This document shows, piece after piece, positions 17,252 to 18,567 of a stretch of DNA of 18,567 nucleotides. The stretch's first letter is position 1. Each line of letters opens with the position of its first letter. Under the pieces are notes generated by a model. That model saw only the letters and a list, made by a program, of their open reading frames with translations. It was not told where the DNA came from and did no database searches. This DNA is from Bacillus sp. AFS037270 (GTDB lineage: Bacteria; Bacillota; Bacilli; Bacillales_B; DSM-18226): contig NZ_NUNF01000040.1 of the NCBI RefSeq assembly GCF_002585305.1, forward strand, positions 1-18,567, given 5' to 3'. The position numbers and the translations under genes are program-made.

Positions 17252-17264
17252 TGGGAGGGTAGAT

Positions 17265-18092
17265 ATGAAATTTCGTCGCAGTGAACGTTTGATTGATATG
17301 ACAAATTATTTACTGGATCATCCTCGCCAGCTTGTTCCGCTCACCTTTTTTGCGGATCGATATGATTCAGCAAAGTCTTCGATTAGTGAAGATTTAGCGA
17401 TTGTGAAGGAGACCTTTGAGCAACGAGGAATTGGAACTTTGCAAACAGTACCGGGAGCCGCCGGTGGTGTAAAATTTTTTGTAAAAGTAAGCCGGGAAAA
17501 AGCGGAGCCTTTTGTAAATGAACTTTGTCAGTTAATTGCCAATCCCGAACGGCTGTTACCGGGCGGTTATTTGTATTTAACTGATATTTTGGGGGACCCG
17601 CAAATAGTTCAGAAAGCCGGACGAATTATCGCTTCTGCTTATGCTGACACTAAAATTGATGTGGTCATGACAGTAGCAACCAAAGGGATTCCTCTGGCGT
17701 ATGCAGTTGCAAGCCAATTAAATGTTCCGGTTGTGATTGTTCGCAGAGATAGTAAAGTGACAGAAGGACCAACGGTTAGTATTAATTATGTTTCGGGTTC
17801 TGCTAAAAGGATACAGACAATGGTACTTTCTAAGAAAAGCATGAGACAGGATTCCCGTGTCCTCATTGTGGATGATTTTATGAAAGCAGGCGGAACGGTA
17901 ATGGGAATGATCAGTATGCTTGAGGAATTTAATTCCCAGCTTGCTGGAATTGCTGTATTAGTCGAAGATGAGAAAATACAGGAACGGTTAGTGGATGAAT
18001 ATTTATCGTTGGTACAACTAGCAGATGTAGATGTAAAAGAAAAAAAGATTAGTGTACAAGCTGGGAATTATTTTAATATATGGAGGGGTTAA
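17265..18092 (+). CDS. purR: PurR, purine operon repressor
   Basis: Repressor of purine synthesis, salvage and transport genes in Gram-positive bacteria. DNA binding is relieved by PRPP and promoted when PRPP falls, for example through (p)ppGpp competition. It has 275 residues: an N-terminal winged-helix domain (1-75, [20 protein letters not shown], with [14 protein letters not shown] in the recognition region) and a C-terminal phosphoribosyltransferase-like domain with the PRPP loop [13 protein letters not shown] (199-211). The catalytic function is lost in this family. ATG 17265 follows GGGAGGG (17253-17259). A PurBox-like site just upstream suggests autoregulation. ridA begins one base after the stop, so the two are co-transcribed as in B. 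subtilis. Confidence 0.97.
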   Translation: MKFRRSERLIDMTNYLLDHPRQLVPLTFFADRYDSAKSSISEDLAIVKETFEQRGIGTLQTVPGAAGGVKFFVKVSREKAEPFVNELCQLIANPERLLPGGYLYLTDILGDPQIVQKAGRIIASAYADTKIDVVMTVATKGIPLAYAVASQLNVPVVIVRRDSKVTEGPTVSINYVSGSAKRIQTMVLSKKSMRQDSRVLIVDDFMKAGGTVMGMISMLEEFNSQLAGIAVLVEDEKIQERLVDEYLSLVQLADVDVKEKKISVQAGNYFNIWRG

Positions 18093-18093
18093 C

Positions 18094-18468
18094 ATGAAAG
18101 TAGTTCAAACCAATCAAGCACCGGCAGCAATTGGGCCATATTGCCAAGGAATTGTCGTCAATAATTTATTCTACAGCTCTGGGCAAATCCCATTAACGGC
18201 TGAAGGGATTATGGTAACAGGTGATGTAAAGGAACAGACCCATCAAGTATTTAAGAACTTACAGGCGGTATTAGCTGAAGCAGGAGCATCGCTTGAAACG
18301 GTAGTGAAGGCAACTGTTTTTATTAAAAATATGGATGAATTTGCTGCTGTTAATGAAGTCTATGGTGAGTATTTCTCCACACATAAACCAGCCCGTTCTT
18401 GTGTAGAGGTGGCTCGTTTACCAAAAGATGCATTAGTTGAAATCGAAGTTGTAGCGCTCGTGAAGTAA
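18094..18468 (+). CDS. ridA: RidA (YabJ), reactive enamine/imine deaminase
   Basis: A 124-residue member of the Rid/YER057c/UK114 family. These trimers hydrolyse reactive 2-aminoacrylate and related imines released by PLP enzymes. B. subtilis YabJ has also been linked to full PurR function. The sequence is close to Yab[13 protein letters not shown] near the start, FYSSGQIPL, then EVNEVYG-type VNEVYGEYF and the signature [22 protein letters not shown]. Arg101 in that block is the likely substrate-binding arginine. ATG 18094 follows GGAGGGG (18082-18088), which lies inside the last codons of purR. A terminator overlaps its stop codon. spoVG, the next B. subtilis gene, lies outside the window. 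Confidence 0.97.
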   Translation: MKVVQTNQAPAAIGPYCQGIVVNNLFYSSGQIPLTAEGIMVTGDVKEQTHQVFKNLQAVLAEAGASLETVVKATVFIKNMDEFAAVNEVYGEYFSTHKPARSCVEVARLPKDALVEIEVVALVK

Positions 18469-18486
18469 TCCGAGTGCTTTTTTTTA
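18453..18486 (+). terminator. Intrinsic terminator overlapping the ridA stop
   Basis: AGCGCTCG (18453-18460) pairs with CGAGTGCT (18471-18478) with one G-U; the ten-base loop contains the ridA stop codon, and nine Ts follow. Confidence 0.85.
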
Positions 18487-18492
18487 TGAAAT

Positions 18493-18567
18493 CGTCCAGC
18501 TCTAGCGCCTTTCTAATAAGTTGAGGAAAGTATAAAAGTTTTTGGCCTTGAGAATTGTCCAGCTCCA
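18493..18567. repeat. Edges of short interspersed repeats (TGTCCAGCTC type), partial
   Basis: TCGTCCAGCTCTAGCG (18493-18508) and TTGTCCAGCTCCA (18555-18567) share T-GTCCAGCTC-A as a direct repeat 62 bases apart. The second copy is cut by the window end. I recall 'TGTCCAGCTCCAGCGCC' as the edge of small intergenic repeats abundant in Bacillus relatives. No ORF lies here. Confidence 0.6.

Overview
This is an origin-proximal stretch of a low-GC, endospore-forming Bacillaceae genome. The window opens on the last bases of a 23S rRNA gene and a complete 5S gene. It then follows the order of the Bacillus subtilis 'rrn to spoVG' region: csfB, yaaO, tmk, darA, holB, ricT, yabA, yabB, yazA, rsmI, abrB, metS, tatD, yabE, rnmV, rsmA, yabG, veg, sspF, ispE, purR, ridA. 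Protein similarity, judged from memory, points to Bacillus or a near relative such as Neobacillus or Mesobacillus; the genus cannot be fixed from this window. Spore-specific genes (csfB, yabG, sspF), abrB with Spo0A boxes and a parS site all support a spore former. No plasmid, phage, CRISPR or insertion-sequence gene is visible.

Layout. Positions 1-251 hold the rRNA operon end and its terminator. Positions 390-671 hold csfB, behind a sigma-F-type promoter. Positions 740-2854 hold yaaO-tmk, closed by a terminator overlapping the tmk stop. Positions 2882-5530 hold darA-holB-ricT-yabA (nucleotide second messenger, replication clamp loader, RNase Y/phosphorelay cofactor, initiation control). Positions 5560-7470 hold three overlapping RNA-modification or GIY-YIG genes (yabB-yazA-rsmI). 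They converge with abrB, the only minus-strand gene, at a shared bidirectional terminator. A 474-base divergent region between abrB and metS carries both promoters and several Spo0A-box-like sites. metS is followed by a terminator, a perfect parS site and tatD. yabE has a consensus sigma-A promoter and, from the opposite side, an ECF-sigma promoter that would drive an antisense RNA. rnmV-rsmA overlap and act in 5S and 16S maturation. yabG (sigma-K-like promoter), veg (two tandem sigma-A promoters) and sspF (sigma-G-like promoter) are single-gene units, each with its own signals. ispE and purR-ridA follow, and the window ends in what looks like a small interspersed repeat.

How the genes work together. 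Most are housekeeping: translation (metS, rsmA, rsmI, yabB, rnmV, 5S), replication (tmk, holB, yabA, parS), isoprenoids (ispE) and purine control (purR-ridA). Developmental genes are interleaved with them (csfB, abrB, ricT, yabG, sspF). Compared with B. subtilis as I recall it, xpaC-yaaN are missing between csfB and yaaO, and yaaR is missing between darA and holB. I found no clearly undescribed multi-gene system. The most interesting content is regulatory: the parS site, the yabE antisense promoter, the csfB promoter overlapping its longest-ORF start codon, a duplicated Spo0A-box module upstream of abrB, and the unusual yabE start.
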